Of a stretch of DNA of 64,000 nucleotides, positions 33,264-44,770 are shown piece by piece. The first letter of the stretch is position 1. The number at the start of each line of letters is the position of its first letter. Source of the DNA: Armigeres subalbatus (lineage: Eukaryota; Arthropoda; Insecta; Diptera; Culicidae). The position numbers were made by a program, and so were the translations under genes. The DNA lies in assembly GCF_024139115.2 (NCBI RefSeq), contig NC_085140.1, positions 30,305,806 to 30,369,805 of the forward strand, in the 5' to 3' direction. Below the pieces are notes generated by a model. That model ran no database searches, was not told where the DNA came from, and was given only the letters and a program-made list of their open reading frames with translations.

Positions 33264-33711
33264 GGTTAGAGTCGTATTCGATGCATCATCCAAGACACGC
33301 TCAGGAACCTCTCTCAACGATGCTTTGCTGGTAGGGCCAGTAATCCAGGACGATCTACGATCAATCATCCTCCGTTGTCGTATGGTACGTATCATGTTGG
33401 TTGCCGATGTTGAGAAAATTTTCCGCCAAATTCTCATCTTGTGGCGGACAGATGAAAAATCCGAAATCCAATGGTATGAGCTAACCACCGTTACTTACGG
33501 TACCAAGCCTGCTCCCTATTTGGCTACACGCACGCTGCTGCAATTAGCTGAGGATGAGCAACTCCAATTCCCTATGGCGGCAAGGGCTGTCAATAAGGAC
33601 GTGTATATGGATGACGTACTGACCGGTACGAACACCGAAGAGGAAGCTATGGAGCTGAGGACCCAACTTGATTCGATGCTATCCAAAGGTGGATTTTTGT
33701 CAAGGAAATGA
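33215..33711 (+). pseudogene. BEL reverse transcriptase core (copy 2)
   Basis: RT fingers and palm: CFLPHHPVVKQDSTTTK, RVVFDASSKT, LVADVEKIFRQI (first catalytic Asp) and VYMDDVLTG (catalytic Asp pair, intact). Between FRQI and LILWRTDE about ten residues are missing relative to copy 1, so a strand near the active site is lost. A frame break follows at about 33711. Confidence 0.85.
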
Positions 33712-33808
33712 GCGTCGAATTGTCCAAAAGTGTTGGAAGGTACATATATCCAAGGAAAATCTAGCGATCGCCAATACCGAAGAAGTATCGTAAGACCCCG
33801 ACCCGTCC

Positions 33809-34438
33809 GTGAAAACTCTAGGTTTGGTTTGGTTACCAGGAACCGATCGTATCAAATTCCGATTTAAGATCGGTTTTCTCAATTTTGATGTGGATCTATC
33901 GAAACGGAAGGTACTCTCGATAATAGCCTCATTATTCGATCCACTTGGTTTGATCGGAGCGGTCATCTTACGAGCGAAGCTGTTCATGCAACTACTGTGG
34001 ACGCAAGAAGATGAGGATGGAAACCGATTAGGCTGGGATCAGCCTTTACCCCCGAAGCTGCTGGCTGAATGGCGAAATTTTCAGCATCAGCTACCACGAC
34101 TGAACGAGTTGATCATTCAACGTTGCGTTGTTTTATCGGAAGCAGCGAAGGTTCATTTGCATATCTTCTCGGATGCCTCAGAGCGTGCATATGGAACATG
34201 TGCGTACATCCGGAGCGAGAATCACAAAGGAGAAGTTTGGGCTGCTTTATTGACATCAAAATCCAAGGTGGCAACGTTGAGGCACCAATCAATACCCCGG
34301 CTGGAGCTATGCGGAGCATTGCTTTCCGCGCAGTTGGCAAAGATAATCCTAGAGTCGATCCAAGTTCCAATGGAGGTGTTCTTTTGGTCCGACTCAACTT
34401 GCGCTCTCCAATGGATTAAGGGAAATGCTTCAATGTAG
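33809..34438 (+). pseudogene. BEL RT thumb and RNase H (copy 2)
   Basis: Contains IASLFDPLGLIGAVILRAK and an RNase H with its acidic residues in order: HIFSDASERA (Asp), PRLELCGALL (Glu), WSDSTCALQW (Asp). It ends at a TAG inside RNase H (34436-34438), after which homology continues in phase at 34439 (TTFVGNRVAKIQRI). Confidence 0.85.
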
Positions 34439-36210
34439 ACAACATTCGTTGGCAATCGTGTGGCCAAGATCCAACGAATAACCGAAAAATATTCCTGGGA
34501 CCATGTTGCTAGAGTGGACAATCCGGCGGACCTAATATCCCGAGGTATTGCACCCGATCAAATCCAAGGCCCACAATGGCTCAATAAGATGAAAGAAGAC
34601 TGGCAAAGTTTAGCAGCACCTCCCGTTGCACAAGATGTTGAAGCAGAGTTTCGTTCAACAGTTGTCCATTGTGCTAATGAAAAGCCCGAAGGTTTTGTGG
34701 ACTGGTACATTTCCAAGTTCCCTCCGTACACAGATGTGCTGAGGCGAACAGCAATCTTGCAGCGTTTGATTCGAATACCGCGGAAGGAGGATCCGAAGCC
34801 GACCGGTTTTCTAACAGTGAAGGAGTTAGAAAGTTAGACGAAATCACTATTATACGAAAACTTCAACAGGAAGAATTCTCGAGCGAGTGGAAATCTCTTT
34901 CTCTGAAGCAACCAATACCAAAGAGCTCATCACAACGATGGTTCAATCCGAAGTTGTCAAGGAACAATTTAATCCGAGTGTACGGGAGATTGGGTCACTC
35001 ACAGGTGTCGTATAACGCAAAAAACCCCATGGTCTTACTTGCTCGTCATCTGTTCATCAGAATGCTAATCCAACATTATCACCAGCGCCTGCTCCACGCA
35101 GGGCCTCAATTGCTACTGGAAAAATCCGGCAGAAATACTGTCCTCTAAGTGGGCGCAGTGTGGTAAGGAACGTTGTCCATAATTGCCAACGCTGCTTTCG
35201 AGTAAAGCCAACCACACGGTGCAGCAATTCATGGGAAAGCTGTCTGCGGCAAGAGTCACAGTCGCAAGGCCATTTTCCAAGACCGGCGTCGATTATTTCG
35301 GCCCCGTCCATATCCGCCCAGGACCCCGGAGACCCGCAGTCAAAGGATATGTTGCACTCTTCGTCTGCATGTGCACAAAAGCGATTCACCTGGAATTAGT
35401 ATCCGACCTTTCGACCAATCGTTTCATCCAGGCATTCCGAAGATTCATTGGAAGAAGAGGCTATTGTTCTGATGTATATTCAGACAATGGCACAAATTTC
35501 GTTGTGGCAAGAAATCAATTGCAGCAGTTGTTCGATCTACTTCGCAGTAAGTATCACCAGGACAGGGTCAGCCAAGACAGTGCTCAGGAAGGCATACAAT
35601 GGCACTTCAATCCCCCTACTGCTCTCCATTTTGGAGGCCTATGGGAGGCAGCAGTGCGATCAGCATGAATCCACATCCTGAAAGCTATCGGTGATAACCC
35701 TGCGACGATCGAGGACTTCAACACTCTTCTGGTACAGGTGGAGGCTTGTCTGAATTCCAGGCGTATTACGGAGATGCCAGACGATCCGAATGACTTCCAA
35801 CCACTTTATCTGGCCATTTTCTAATTGAAACATCGTTCCGCAAGCTACCAGATCCAGATCTTCTACACCTCGCAACGAATCGACTGACCCAATTTCAGGT
35901 GATTCAACAAAGGGTACAGGTATTTTGGCGTAGATGGAGAACGGAGTACTTGTCGCTACTACAGAGACGGACAAAGCGTTGGAAACCAACAGTTGAGATC
36001 TCCGTTGGGAAACTCGTGGTCCTAAAGGACGAAAATTCTCCTCCGGCCCAATGGAAACTTGGGCGAATAATGGAAGTACATCCAGGCAGCGATGGAGTCG
36101 TTAGGATGGTGTCCGTCAAAACCGCCACTGGATACCTAAAGCGTCCTGTGGAAAAAGTGTGCCTATTACCATCAGCTAATCAACCGCCAGACGAAGAGAA
36201 CCAAAGTTGA
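34439..36210 (+). pseudogene. BEL integrase (copy 2), broken but DDE residues present
   Basis: Pieces: 34439-34837 (NPADLISRGIAPDQ), 34954-35148 (HYHQRLLHAGPQLLLE), 35183-35668 (GVDYFGP with Asp, VYSDNGTNF with Asp, GLWEAAVRSA with Glu) and 35880-36210 (DUF5641-like C-terminus, FWRRWRTEYLSLLQRR, ending PPDEENQS). Stops or frameshifts separate the pieces near 34838, 35148, 35667 and 35824. The catalytic triad is intact, unlike copy 1, but no continuous protein can be made. Confidence 0.85.
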
Positions 36211-36301
36211 GTTGCATTGCGTTGTCATGTCGTCCACCCGTGTTCCGAGAGGTTCTTTTTTTTTCTTTTCAGAAATTCTACCAATTTCAGGGTGGGGAGA
36301 A

Positions 36302-36546
36302 TGTTTAGGAACGCACCAATAGGGGAACCTTTTTGAGGTCGGTCACTGGCTATGTAACTGGCGAAGGAACGAAACAGCAGTACGAACACATCACCCAAGA
36401 AATCTGCCATCATTAGTTTAGTTGAAAATGGATCGCCGTACCGAATAGCCAAACTATAATTGTCTAGTCTTTAAGAATATAATAAATGTTAAGTGTTAAA
36501 TATCTAAATTGTGTAGTGTAATGTAGAAGAATAAATGTGGTGTATT
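36302..36546 (+). repeat. Partial 3' LTR of BEL copy 2
   Basis: Starts TGTTTAGGAACGCACC right after a purine-rich tract (CAGGGTGGGGAGAA, 36287-36300), the expected polypurine tract. AATAAA-type signals occur at 36479-36486 and 36531-36537. The LTR is cut by LINE copy C after GTGAGCAAAT (36547-36556). Part of it may continue after 39858, but I cannot define its end. Confidence 0.65.
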
Positions 36547-36645
36547 GTGAGCAAATAATTTATTTATTTATCATCAGACTAAGGCCGAAGTGGCCTGTGC
36601 TGCACATAAAAGACTTCTCCATTCAGCTCGGTCCATGGCTGCACT

Positions 36646-37665
36646 TCACCAACCACGCAGTCTGCGGAGGGTCCGCAAGTCGTCCTCCACCTGATCGATC
36701 CACTTTGCCCGCTGTGCACCTCGCCTTCTTGTTCCCGTCGGATCGTTGTCGAGAACCATTTTCACCGGGTTACTCTCCGACGTTCTGGCTACGTGCCCGG
36801 CCCACCGCAGTCTTCCGATTTTCGCGGTGTGAACGATGGATGGTTCTCCCAACAGCTGATGCAACTCGTGGTTCATTCGCCTTCTCCACGTACCGTCCGC
36901 CATCTGCAACCCACCATAGATGGTACGCAACACTTTCCTTTCGAAAACTCCCAGTGCGCGTTGGTCCTCCACGAGCATCGTCCAGGTCTCGTGTCCGTAG
37001 AGAACTACCGGTCTTATAAGCGTTTTGTAGATAGTCAGTTTGGTACGGCGGCGAACTCTATTCGATCGGAGCGTCTTGCGGAGTCCAAAGTACGTACGAT
37101 TTCCAGCCACTCTGCGGCGCATTTCTCTGCTGGTATCGTTATCGGCGGTCACCAGTGAGCCCAAGTACACGAATTCTTCAACCACCTCGATTTCGTCACC
37201 ACCGATAGAAACTCGTGGTGGGTGGCTCACATTGACCTCTCTTGAGCCTCTTCCTATCATGTACTTCGTCTTCGACGTGTTGATGACTAGTCCAATCCGT
37301 TTAGCTTCGCTTTTCAGTCTGATGTAGGCTTCCTCCATCCTCTCAAAGTTACGTGCCATGATATCAATGTCGTCGGCGAAACCAAATAACTGGACGGACT
37401 TCGTGAAAATCGTACCACTCGTGTCAATCCCTGCCCTTCGTATTACTCCCTCCAAAGCGATGTTGAATAGCAGACACGAAAGACCATCACCTTGCCGTAA
37501 CCCTCTACGGGTTTCGAAGGGACTCGAGAATGCCCCTGAAACTCGAACTACGCACATCACCCGATCCATCGTCGCCTTGATCAACCGTATCAGTTTATCC
37601 GGAAATCCGTTTTCGTGCATTAGCTGCCATAGCTGGTCCCGATCGATTGTATCATATGCGGCTTT
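36646..37665 (-). pseudogene. LINE RT palm to C-terminus (copy C, 3' part)
   Basis: Open from the insertion point to a stop at 36646: AAYDTIDRDQLWQLM, RRGLRQGDGLSCLLFNIALE, FADDIDIMARNFERM (catalytic), EEFVYLGSLVTADNDT, YGHETWTM and RLRWAGHVARTSES. It ends in RRLRGW*, about 30 residues before copy B ends. The run of Lys at the ORF start is translated poly(T) of the inserted retroposon, not LINE protein. Confidence 0.85.
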
Positions 37666-38805
37666 TTTTTTTTTTTTTTTTTTTATAGAGGGATGAAGGC
37701 AAATCTGCATACAGACACCTGAAATTATCACTCAGGGAGTGGGGTTGGCGCAGTAGGCAGAAGGCCAGACCACCGGACCCACTAAACTCACCCAAGTAAC
37801 AGAAGGTTACTTGAGTTACCCTCTCTTCTAATGCACAATTCCCCTGGACTACCTTTCAGTATTACTTCTGTGGGAAAAGCAGTACTAAAAGTACTCCTCC
37901 CAAAACAACACCTTTCACAGTGCCTCTCTTCGATGTTTTGTCATTCGTCTGAGCCCTTTGGCTCCCTTTATTGGTGCCAGCAAGCACACAAAAGCGTGGG
38001 CCCTTAAGCCCTTTACTTTTTTTTTCCTTGTGCCATTCAGCAACGCATCTACTTTCCTCTTTATTTTTAGAGCCATTTAGCTCTCAACGTACTCGCAAGC
38101 TACTCAGATAGTCCCCAACGGATCTATCCTACTCCGACGGGGAGTTCCCCGGCGGCGGAAGCTCCCCCGATACCGACGACCCGCATTCGTGGATGGCTGT
38201 TACATTACCAACACTACACATTCACCTGGTATGCATGTTCATAGATCCGCTCAAGTCCTACGCACATTCTCACTTCAACGGGTGACCAGACGAGTGCCGA
38301 GGTCAGGCCAAAGATTCCGGGTGGAGATAGCTTCCGGTTCAGTGGTGCCCCGACGACCCGAAGCAGGTGCATTCACGCGGCACGATCTACTCAACTGGTC
38401 CCCGGCGGTGGACCTAGCCTACTCCGATTAACCGATTTCCATGAACTGCGCCTTTCAGCTTCTTGCTTAACCGATGAGCCATTCAGCTCTCACCTTGGTC
38501 GCGGACTACTCGGATAGTCCCCGGCGGTGGATCAATCCTACTCCGACAGGGAGTTCCCCGACGTCGGAAGCTCCCCCGTAACCGACGACCCGTCTCAACG
38601 GGTGACCGGGCGAGTGCCGAGGTCAATCCAAAGATTCCGGGTGGAGATAACTTCCAGTTCAATGGTGCCCCGACGACCCGAAGCCGGTACATTCGCACGC
38701 CACGGTCTACTCAGCTGATCCCCGGCGGTGGACCTAGCCTACTCCGATAACCGAGTTTCATTTGCCTTGAGCCATTCAGCTCTCACCTTATTCATTGAGC
38801 CATTT
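37666..38805 (-). mobile_element. Poly(A)-tailed retroposon with tandem-repeat body, 12-bp TSD
   Basis: Inserted on the minus strand; its 3' end is the poly(T) run at 37666-37684. The 12-bp ATATGCGGCTTT flanks it (37654-37665, 38806-38817), and joining the flanks recovers the LINE copy B order. No ORF with a known domain. The body has repeated units, listed separately. It looks like the 3' UTR of a larger LINE or a long SINE-like retroposon. Confidence 0.85.
38069..38798. repeat. Two and a half tandem units of about 300-400 bp
   Basis: Unit 1 at 38069-38470, unit 2 at 38471-38768, and a partial third from 38769. Each starts GAGCCATT(C/T)AGCTCTCA and shares CCTACTCCGAC, GGAAGCTCCCCCG, CAACGGGTGACC, AAAGATTCCGGGTGGAG, GTGCCCCGACGACCCGAAGC and CCCGGCGGTGGACCTAGCC. 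Unit 1 has an extra 60-100 bases. Confidence 0.85.
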
Positions 38806-39848
38806 ATATGCGGCTTTGAAGTCGATAAATAGATGATGTGTGGGCACGTTGTATTCGCGGCATTTCTGCAATACCTGACGTATGGCGAACACCTGGTCTG
38901 TGGTAGAGCGTTCACCCATAAATCCCGCCTGGTACTGCCCCACGAACTCTCTTGCAATTGGTGTTAGTCGACGGCATAAAATTTGGGAGAGTACCTTGTA
39001 GGCGGCGTTCAGCAATGTGATTGCGCGGTAGTTGCTACAATCCAGCTTATCGCCCTTTTTGTAGATGGGACACACGACACCTTCCATCCACTCCTGCGGC
39101 AGAACCTCATCCTCCCAAACCTTGGTAATCACCCAATGCAGCGCTCTAGCCAGTGCTTCACCACCGTGTTTAAACAGCTCTCCTGGTAGTTGGTCGACTC
39201 CAGGGGCTTGGTTGTTTTAGCCGGCCGATCTCCTCCTGGATTTCCTGGAGATTCTGAGCCGGAAGTCGCATGTCCTGCGCGCGTGCTCCTAGGTTCATTA
39301 CCATACCGCCACCGTTGTCTGCCATATCGCCATTCAGGTGCTCTTCGTAGTGCTGCCGCCACCTTTGGATCACCTCACGCTCGTTCGTAAGAAGGTTCCC
39401 GTTTATGTCCTTACACATATCGGGCTGTGGCACGTGGCCCTTACGTGAACGGTTCAACTTCTCATAGAACTTTCGTGCGTTATTAGCGCGGTACAGTTCC
39501 TCCGTCTCTTCACGGTCTCAATCTTCCTGCTGGCGCTTTTCCTCCGGAAAATCGAGTTTTGTCTGTTCCGCGCCCGTTTGTATCGTGCCTCGTTCGCCCT
39601 CGTGCGGTGTTGCAGCAATCTCGCCCATGCTGCATTCTTCTCCTCAACTAACTGTTCACATTCGCCGTCATACCAGTCGTTTCTCTGATCCGGGGCACTG
39701 TGCCTAGCGCAGCGGTTGCGGTGCTTCCAATGGCGGATCGAATATCTCTCCAGCCATCTTCAAGAGATGCTGCGCCTAGCTGCTCTTCCGTTGGGAGTGC
39801 CACTTCCAGCTGCTGCGCGTAGTCTTGGGCTAGTCTACCTAGTGACTA
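38806..39848 (-). pseudogene. LINE pre-RT region and RT start (copy C, 5' part)
   Basis: Upstream half of the interrupted LINE: 39848-39460 encodes a basic region (RNDWYDGECEQLVEEKNAAW), 39457-39170 includes GHVPQPDMCKDINGNLLTNE, and 39132-38818 holds VVCPIYKKGDKLD, NYRAITLLNAAYKVL, FVGQYQAGF and HHLFIDFKAAY, continuing at 37665. Frame breaks lie near 39520 and 39150. The endonuclease is absent owing to 5' truncation. Confidence 0.8.
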
Positions 39849-39858
39849 GTGAGCAAAT

Positions 39859-40004
39859 GAAATGTAGTTTTTGCAGTGGAAAAGTGCGTTCGGATCATTT
39901 GGCAATATCGAGAAAACCATCTAAGGAAACCAAAAAACCACCAACCGAAACCCAAAATCAACCGGAATCAGTGCCAATCGCAGAAAACGGCCCAACATCC
40001 CTAC
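39859..40004. other. Short segment, possible LTR remainder
   Basis: Lies between the LINE TSD and an R1 3' UTR fragment. It may be the rest of the BEL copy 2 LTR or leader, but no second LTR is available to test this. The ORF across it (39716-40045) joins unrelated elements. Confidence 0.3.
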
Positions 40005-40349
40005 AGGCCCTATCGCAGAGAGGTCATTTTGGGGTGCACGCATAATCATTCTTGAGACCAGCCGTGCAGAGGGAAGCAGGCGCGAAGACGACACTTCCCA
40101 CCTACCGAGGACATAGGGCGTGGTAAGGCCACCTGGAAAGCCGACAATGCGCTGGCACGATACCATGGTCTTCTTCTAAAAAAGCGAGTCACGATGTTCG
40201 ATGCTGCAAGGACACGCAGCTAACCTCAAGGGTGCGTCGTGCACTGGCCCCCCTTTGAAGCATTACTTTCTGGTTGTACCGAAGGGACGATAGGCTTGGC
40301 GGCAATGGAAACTGTTTAGCAGGTCGGGGATGTAGTCCTGCCTCCCTCG
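40005..40349 (+). mobile_element. R1-clade 3' UTR fragment
   Basis: Collinear with 7405-7745 of R1 copy 1 (AGGCCCTATCGCAGA, GAGGGAAGCAGGCGCGAAG, GCATTACTTTCTGGTTGTAC, GGTCGGGGATG). Both ends are internal, so this is a fragment and not an insertion end. Confidence 0.85.
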
Positions 40350-43300
40350 ATCGAAGTAGGTTGCGCTTCAAAGTGGACGCAAAAAATTTACGTCCGTCAT
40401 TTTTTCGGACAAATATTTGATCCGATTTTTCAAGCTTACCTGAAAATCTTCGTTGCCCGGCTCGCTTTTTCATCATTATCAAGAGGATTGAACTAATTAC
40501 GCCAACTTTCAACCTGATTGGACACCGACAACCAATTCGCGACGACCTGGAAAACACTCGTTCCTGGCCCAGGAATCCTGGGGACTCTTTTGTGCTGTCC
40601 TGTTCATGATCAGCGATTCAGTTGCTTGGAGTGCGGTGGGAAATGTTAAAATTTGGTGAGGTAACTCTAGGGAGAAGATCTGTTTGAGCAACTCCTTCTG
40701 TTCCCACACCTGGTCAAGATCAACCAGTCAAATTTCAGCCAAATAGTTTTTAATGCATAATCACTAAATATATACTGATTTGCTGACAGAGAAGTGAATA
40801 TTTGTACGGCAATACAAATAGATCTTTTCCCTACTGTTCTTCGCATTCCAAAGGGGTAAGTATAACGTATCTGCACCGCTGGTGCTATTTTTTTAAATAT
40901 TATTTGTATAATTGAATTAGTTTCAACGTGATTTTTTTTAAAGCAAATTTTTTAGTTTTAAGATTAACTGAAATCAGTTGGTCTTCCAGAATCAGATAAA
41001 GTTGGCTATAAAAACATTTCCTGGACGTCCCTGTGTTTTTTTAGATTTTATCTGTTTCATGCAGCGAGGATTTCTCTGATGATTTTTTTTAATATACCTT
41101 TTGGAATTAAGACATATCTTAAATTTTAGGGATCTTACTCATTTGCAAAATTTCCAAAATTTGTAAAATGTACAAAAGGCATCAGAGAACCTAAAATAAT
41201 TTATAATGTGCGAAGCATAATGCCTAATTTGACATTCATTAGATATAATTGGGCAGTAGCTGCTCACCGCTCTAAAATGAAACAATCAGCATCTACAAAA
41301 TACTTGCAAGTTGCTATTCAACATAAATAGTTAGATTATATTGACGATTTGAAATATACTTCAAATGTATTTAAAATATTTTTCTCATCTGTCCAAATAT
41401 ATTTAAAATTGAAATCATTGTATATTGTAGAATCATTTCCAATGGATTTCAGCACATCGAGTATTTGAGTGGTGCTAAAATACTCAGCATCTACCGCATG
41501 GCCATCCCAGACCAGGAATAGTATGCCACAGAACATCTTGATCAAATTCGTATTCGTATTCGTATCAATATAATCCCATCTATTGTTCCTAAACACTTAT
41601 TCATTTTTCGACCTCAAAGCTCAGTTCGGAGAATCTTTCCCACTAGAGTATTGAAAAAAAAAAAACTTTGACAACAACTGTCCACATTTTTTTGCAGAAT
41701 CTACTTTTTGAAGTACCTGAAACTCATGTATCCTTCATTAATTGCTTTAATAATCTCTTCCAAATATTTTACATTAGAAAAAAATGAAATCAACCCAGAA
41801 TTATGAGACATTAAAAAGTTTGTGCAAACTCACAGCAAATGACAATTTAAGAATTATTTTTATAATGCAAAAATGTTAGTAACGATATATTATAACATTT
41901 TAACAATCTCTTCGAAATTTACAAATCTAAATTAATCTAAGTAATAATTTCGTAATCTTTGAATCTATTAGGAAAAACCTAATTTTGAAACTCTGGAATG
42001 ACATCTCAATCTTATTTTATTTTTTAAGTTCTTTTGAGTGCTGATTCAAAAATGACATCTACTACTTTTCTAGATCTTTAGACCTTCCCGCATCACCCCT
42101 CTATATCCGCTTAGCTTTTCTGTATACCGAGAGTGAGAACAGTCTCCCTCAAACTGTGGAAGTCAATTTTGAACGGTCCCTGATGATTCATAGAAGTTTC
42201 GCTTCAAGATTTCAAATTACGAAATGCAGTTTGATGCATATTTTATTGTTTTTTAATGTACCTTTTATAAACTTTAGGAAATCCAAAATTACTGACAAAG
42301 AATTGACAAAGAAAAATGTATTTCCACAGTAGGTGCTTTAATCAAAATTCTAGTAAACCTTGGATCTTTATTGAGGGTATAAAGAATGACAATTATATAC
42401 GAAGGTTAAACATGTTACCGTTTTAGCCAGAGATCAAAATTTAAATTTTTCAATTGTTTATCTATATATTTCTCATAATTTTCTTGTATCATGAACATTT
42501 AAAGTTGAGGCCGAAACACATTATGTTAAGTCCACTATGTTTATAATTGTACGAAGCGTACCAGAAATACTACGGATGGATCAGTGACTGCACGCAGAAA
42601 AAAACAGAGTGCTTCATATACACGATATTCATTATAATATTACGATATTTGTTCTTCTGTTCATATTAATTACATTCAAGATATTCACCAATCATTCAAC
42701 ATTCAATCATTCAAAATACTAATTTTGTAAGTTATTTGCTTAAGATTTTTTTGACGGTAATTACATGAATTTGTATTTCGCATGGAAAACACGATTATTT
42801 TGAAAAGACAGCGATCTTGCTATTTAAACATTTGAACGTATTTAAGTAAATAAAGTGAATATATTGAAATTGGTGTTAATCATAATAGTATATCAGTTTT
42901 ATGCTCATATGTTCCTTTAAATATTTCCACAGAAAATTGAATTTTGAAAATAATTCGAAGTACGTGAGATTCCAAGAAGGTCGAGGATGTTTTCCACTTC
43001 CACGGAAGTCAGGCACACATACTAGTTACTGGAGGATGAAACGAGGCTAGAAATCCAGTGTATTTCAAGAATATTTACATAACATCAAACTGAAATGAAG
43101 TTCAATCAAATTCAAATTTGGTGAGTCCGTTCCATACTTGTAATATATAAAATTGATTTTACTAAATACGCGCTAGGATCACAGATATGTATTAATGATG
43201 TGTATCATTGATATAAATCTTCATCCTGGAAGTTTAAATACACTACAAATGTCCATTTGATGTCTGAGTATATTTATGCGGGGTTTACTGTGCTGAAAAT

Positions 43301-43680
43301 TACCTCAAGTTGTGGTCTGTAGCTTCTTGTTGTAGGGTCTTTGGATGCACAGTAGAGCTATCACCTTCTATCTCCAGGGCTAAACATGTTTTCATCTACG
43401 GATATATAAATATCAACAAATAGATAAAGACAGGTCCGAACGTTCAAATATGCCGTCCGCTACTTTTTGAGATTTCTAACCCCCTTAATGCTTTCTTGTA
43501 TGCCTAGAATATGTACTGTCAAAAAATAGTAGCCCTCCTCTCCATAAAACATGTGGCGTCATTATTAAACGACCCAAACTTGGATTTTTGTTATTGGTTG
43601 TAAGTGATAGTGATAGTGAATAGTGAAACAATCCGTTCAGTACAGATTTGTTCGTGTTTTGTATTTGAGGTAGAACGGAT
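40350..43680. other. AT-rich region without recognisable genes
   Basis: About 3.3 kb rich in A/T runs. The best ORF, 41336-41596 on the minus strand (86 codons), has no recognisable domain. No repeat boundaries seen. Confidence 0.4.
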
Positions 43681-43803
43681 ATCGCGTCCAGACGTGTTTT
43701 TTCAGTAAGCAGAATGATCGGCCGGTCATCGAAATTTTGTTCTGCTTTGTGCGGTAAGCAGAACGATCGGCCGGTAACCGAAATTTTGTTCTACTTGGTG
43801 CGC
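43681..43803. repeat. 49-bp tandem pair, left block
   Basis: Two units starting GTAAGCAGAA(T/C)GATCGG at 43705 and 43754, each ending near TTGTTCT(G/A)CTT. A second block with the same preceding sequence (GCGTCTAGACATG) is at 44164-44290. Confidence 0.8.
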
Positions 43804-43829
43804 GTGAATAAATTAATGAATTATTGGCA

Positions 43830-44125
43830 GTGGCTGATTTCCTACTCGCCGCATCCACATCCAGGCGCTATCATATATGCGCAAATAGCCAGCATGAGTT
43901 ATCCGCCAGAAATTTGTATGGCGAAAGACATCTAACACGGGATTTCTCAAAGTTACGAACTTTTCATGAAAAACTATTTGGTACCGGTTATGTAGGAAGG
44001 TGTCCGCTACTACGCCTACCAAATATTTTTTCGATGAAGGTGCTTAATTTTGAGAAATCGAACCTTAGATGCCTTTCGCCATACTGATTTCAGAAAGTTA
44101 ACTCCTAGTGTGCCGCTGTAATTAC
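43830..44125 (-). mobile_element. Inverted-repeat element family X, copy 2
   Basis: Reverse complement of the 18330-18745 element. Inverted arms around TATGGCGAAAG (43918-43928) and CTTTCGCCATA (44077-44087) extend about 40 bases with ATCTAA inside. It sits between the two 49-bp-unit blocks. Confidence 0.7.
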
Positions 44126-44163
44126 GCTCAAAGCAGACGATTCATTAGAAAGTAAAAGTTTAA

Positions 44164-44290
44164 ATCGCGTCTAGACATGTTTCTTCAGTAAGCAGAACGA
44201 TCGGCCGAAAATCAAAGTTTTGTTCTGCTTTGTGCGGAAAGCAGAACGATCAGCCAATCACCGAAATTTTGTTCTGCTTTGTGCGGGCTT
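44164..44290. repeat. 49-bp tandem pair, right block
   Basis: Two units beginning GTAAGCAGAACGATCGG (44190) and GAAAGCAGAACGATCAG (about 44237), each with AAATTTTG or AAGTTTTG and TTCTGCTTTGTGCGG. Homologous to 43681-43803. Confidence 0.8.
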
Positions 44291-44642
44291 CAATAAAAAA
44301 AAAAGTTTCATTTTCATCGATCAAACTACACGCTATACACGGCATACCGTTTACCAAAACGAACCCTGCCACACTCCCTACCCCATATATCCAACATCCC
44401 AGTGATTTCTCGTGGAAGTGCAGATGACTCGTCGGCTTCTATCAAAGCGAGTATCACGTCAACAATTTCCTACCTATTCCCTAATTGACCTGCATTCGGA
44501 CACGGCCGGCGCTGGTATTGCTTATATTTGGGTCACCAGTTCTTACACATTGAAGATGATGTTAGTCCCAAACATCATCTGTTGGTTCTCTGTGTAATTA
44601 CAGCTGACCTGGCAATAACGGAGTAGCAACCGTGGGCGGTCA

Positions 44643-44674
44643 ATCATGCTCATGCTCATGCTCATGCTCATGCT
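44643..44674. repeat. (CTCATG)n hexanucleotide microsatellite
   Basis: Five units of TCATGC immediately before R1 copy 2 sequence. Confidence 0.9.
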
Positions 44675-44770
44675 CGGGGATGTAGTGCTGCCTCCCTCGT
44701 TTGCTGTTGGAGGTGGTCCCTAACCCCGCACTTCCTGGACAACCCAGGATGTCTGTTGAGCAGATTCGCC

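Larger units (their letters stand above)
31860..36556 (+). mobile_element. BEL/Pao LTR retrotransposon, copy 2, 5'-truncated
   Basis: Covers the end of Gag, protease, RT, RNase H, integrase and the beginning of a 3' LTR, with at least six frameshifts or stops. It belongs to a different subfamily from copy 1 but is collinear with it and shows what copy 1 lost. The 5' LTR and most of Gag are absent. The LTR is interrupted at 36556 by LINE copy C. Confidence 0.9.
36557..39848 (-). mobile_element. RTE-like LINE, copy C, 10-bp TSD, internally interrupted
   Basis: A 5'-truncated LINE of the same family as A and B with an ATTT/ATTA-type tail at its 3' end (36557-36576). The 10-bp word GTGAGCAAAT flanks it (36547-36556, 39849-39858). 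A retroposon (37666-38805) has inserted into it. Close similarity to copy B indicates that both come from one recently active subfamily. Confidence 0.9.

Noticed and set aside
24298..36556. One single large BEL element with both LTRs
   Set aside because: The 5' LTR (TGTTGGAGATC) and 3' LTR (TGTTTAGGAAC) are not homologous, and the coding regions are duplicated, so these are two elements of different subfamilies.
39716..40045. 110-codon plus-strand ORF
   Set aside because: Crosses the end of LINE copy C, its TSD and an R1 fragment; a chimera of unrelated elements.
41336..41596. 86-codon minus-strand ORF in an AT-rich region
   Set aside because: No domain, no start or splice context, and a composition like the surrounding non-coding sequence.
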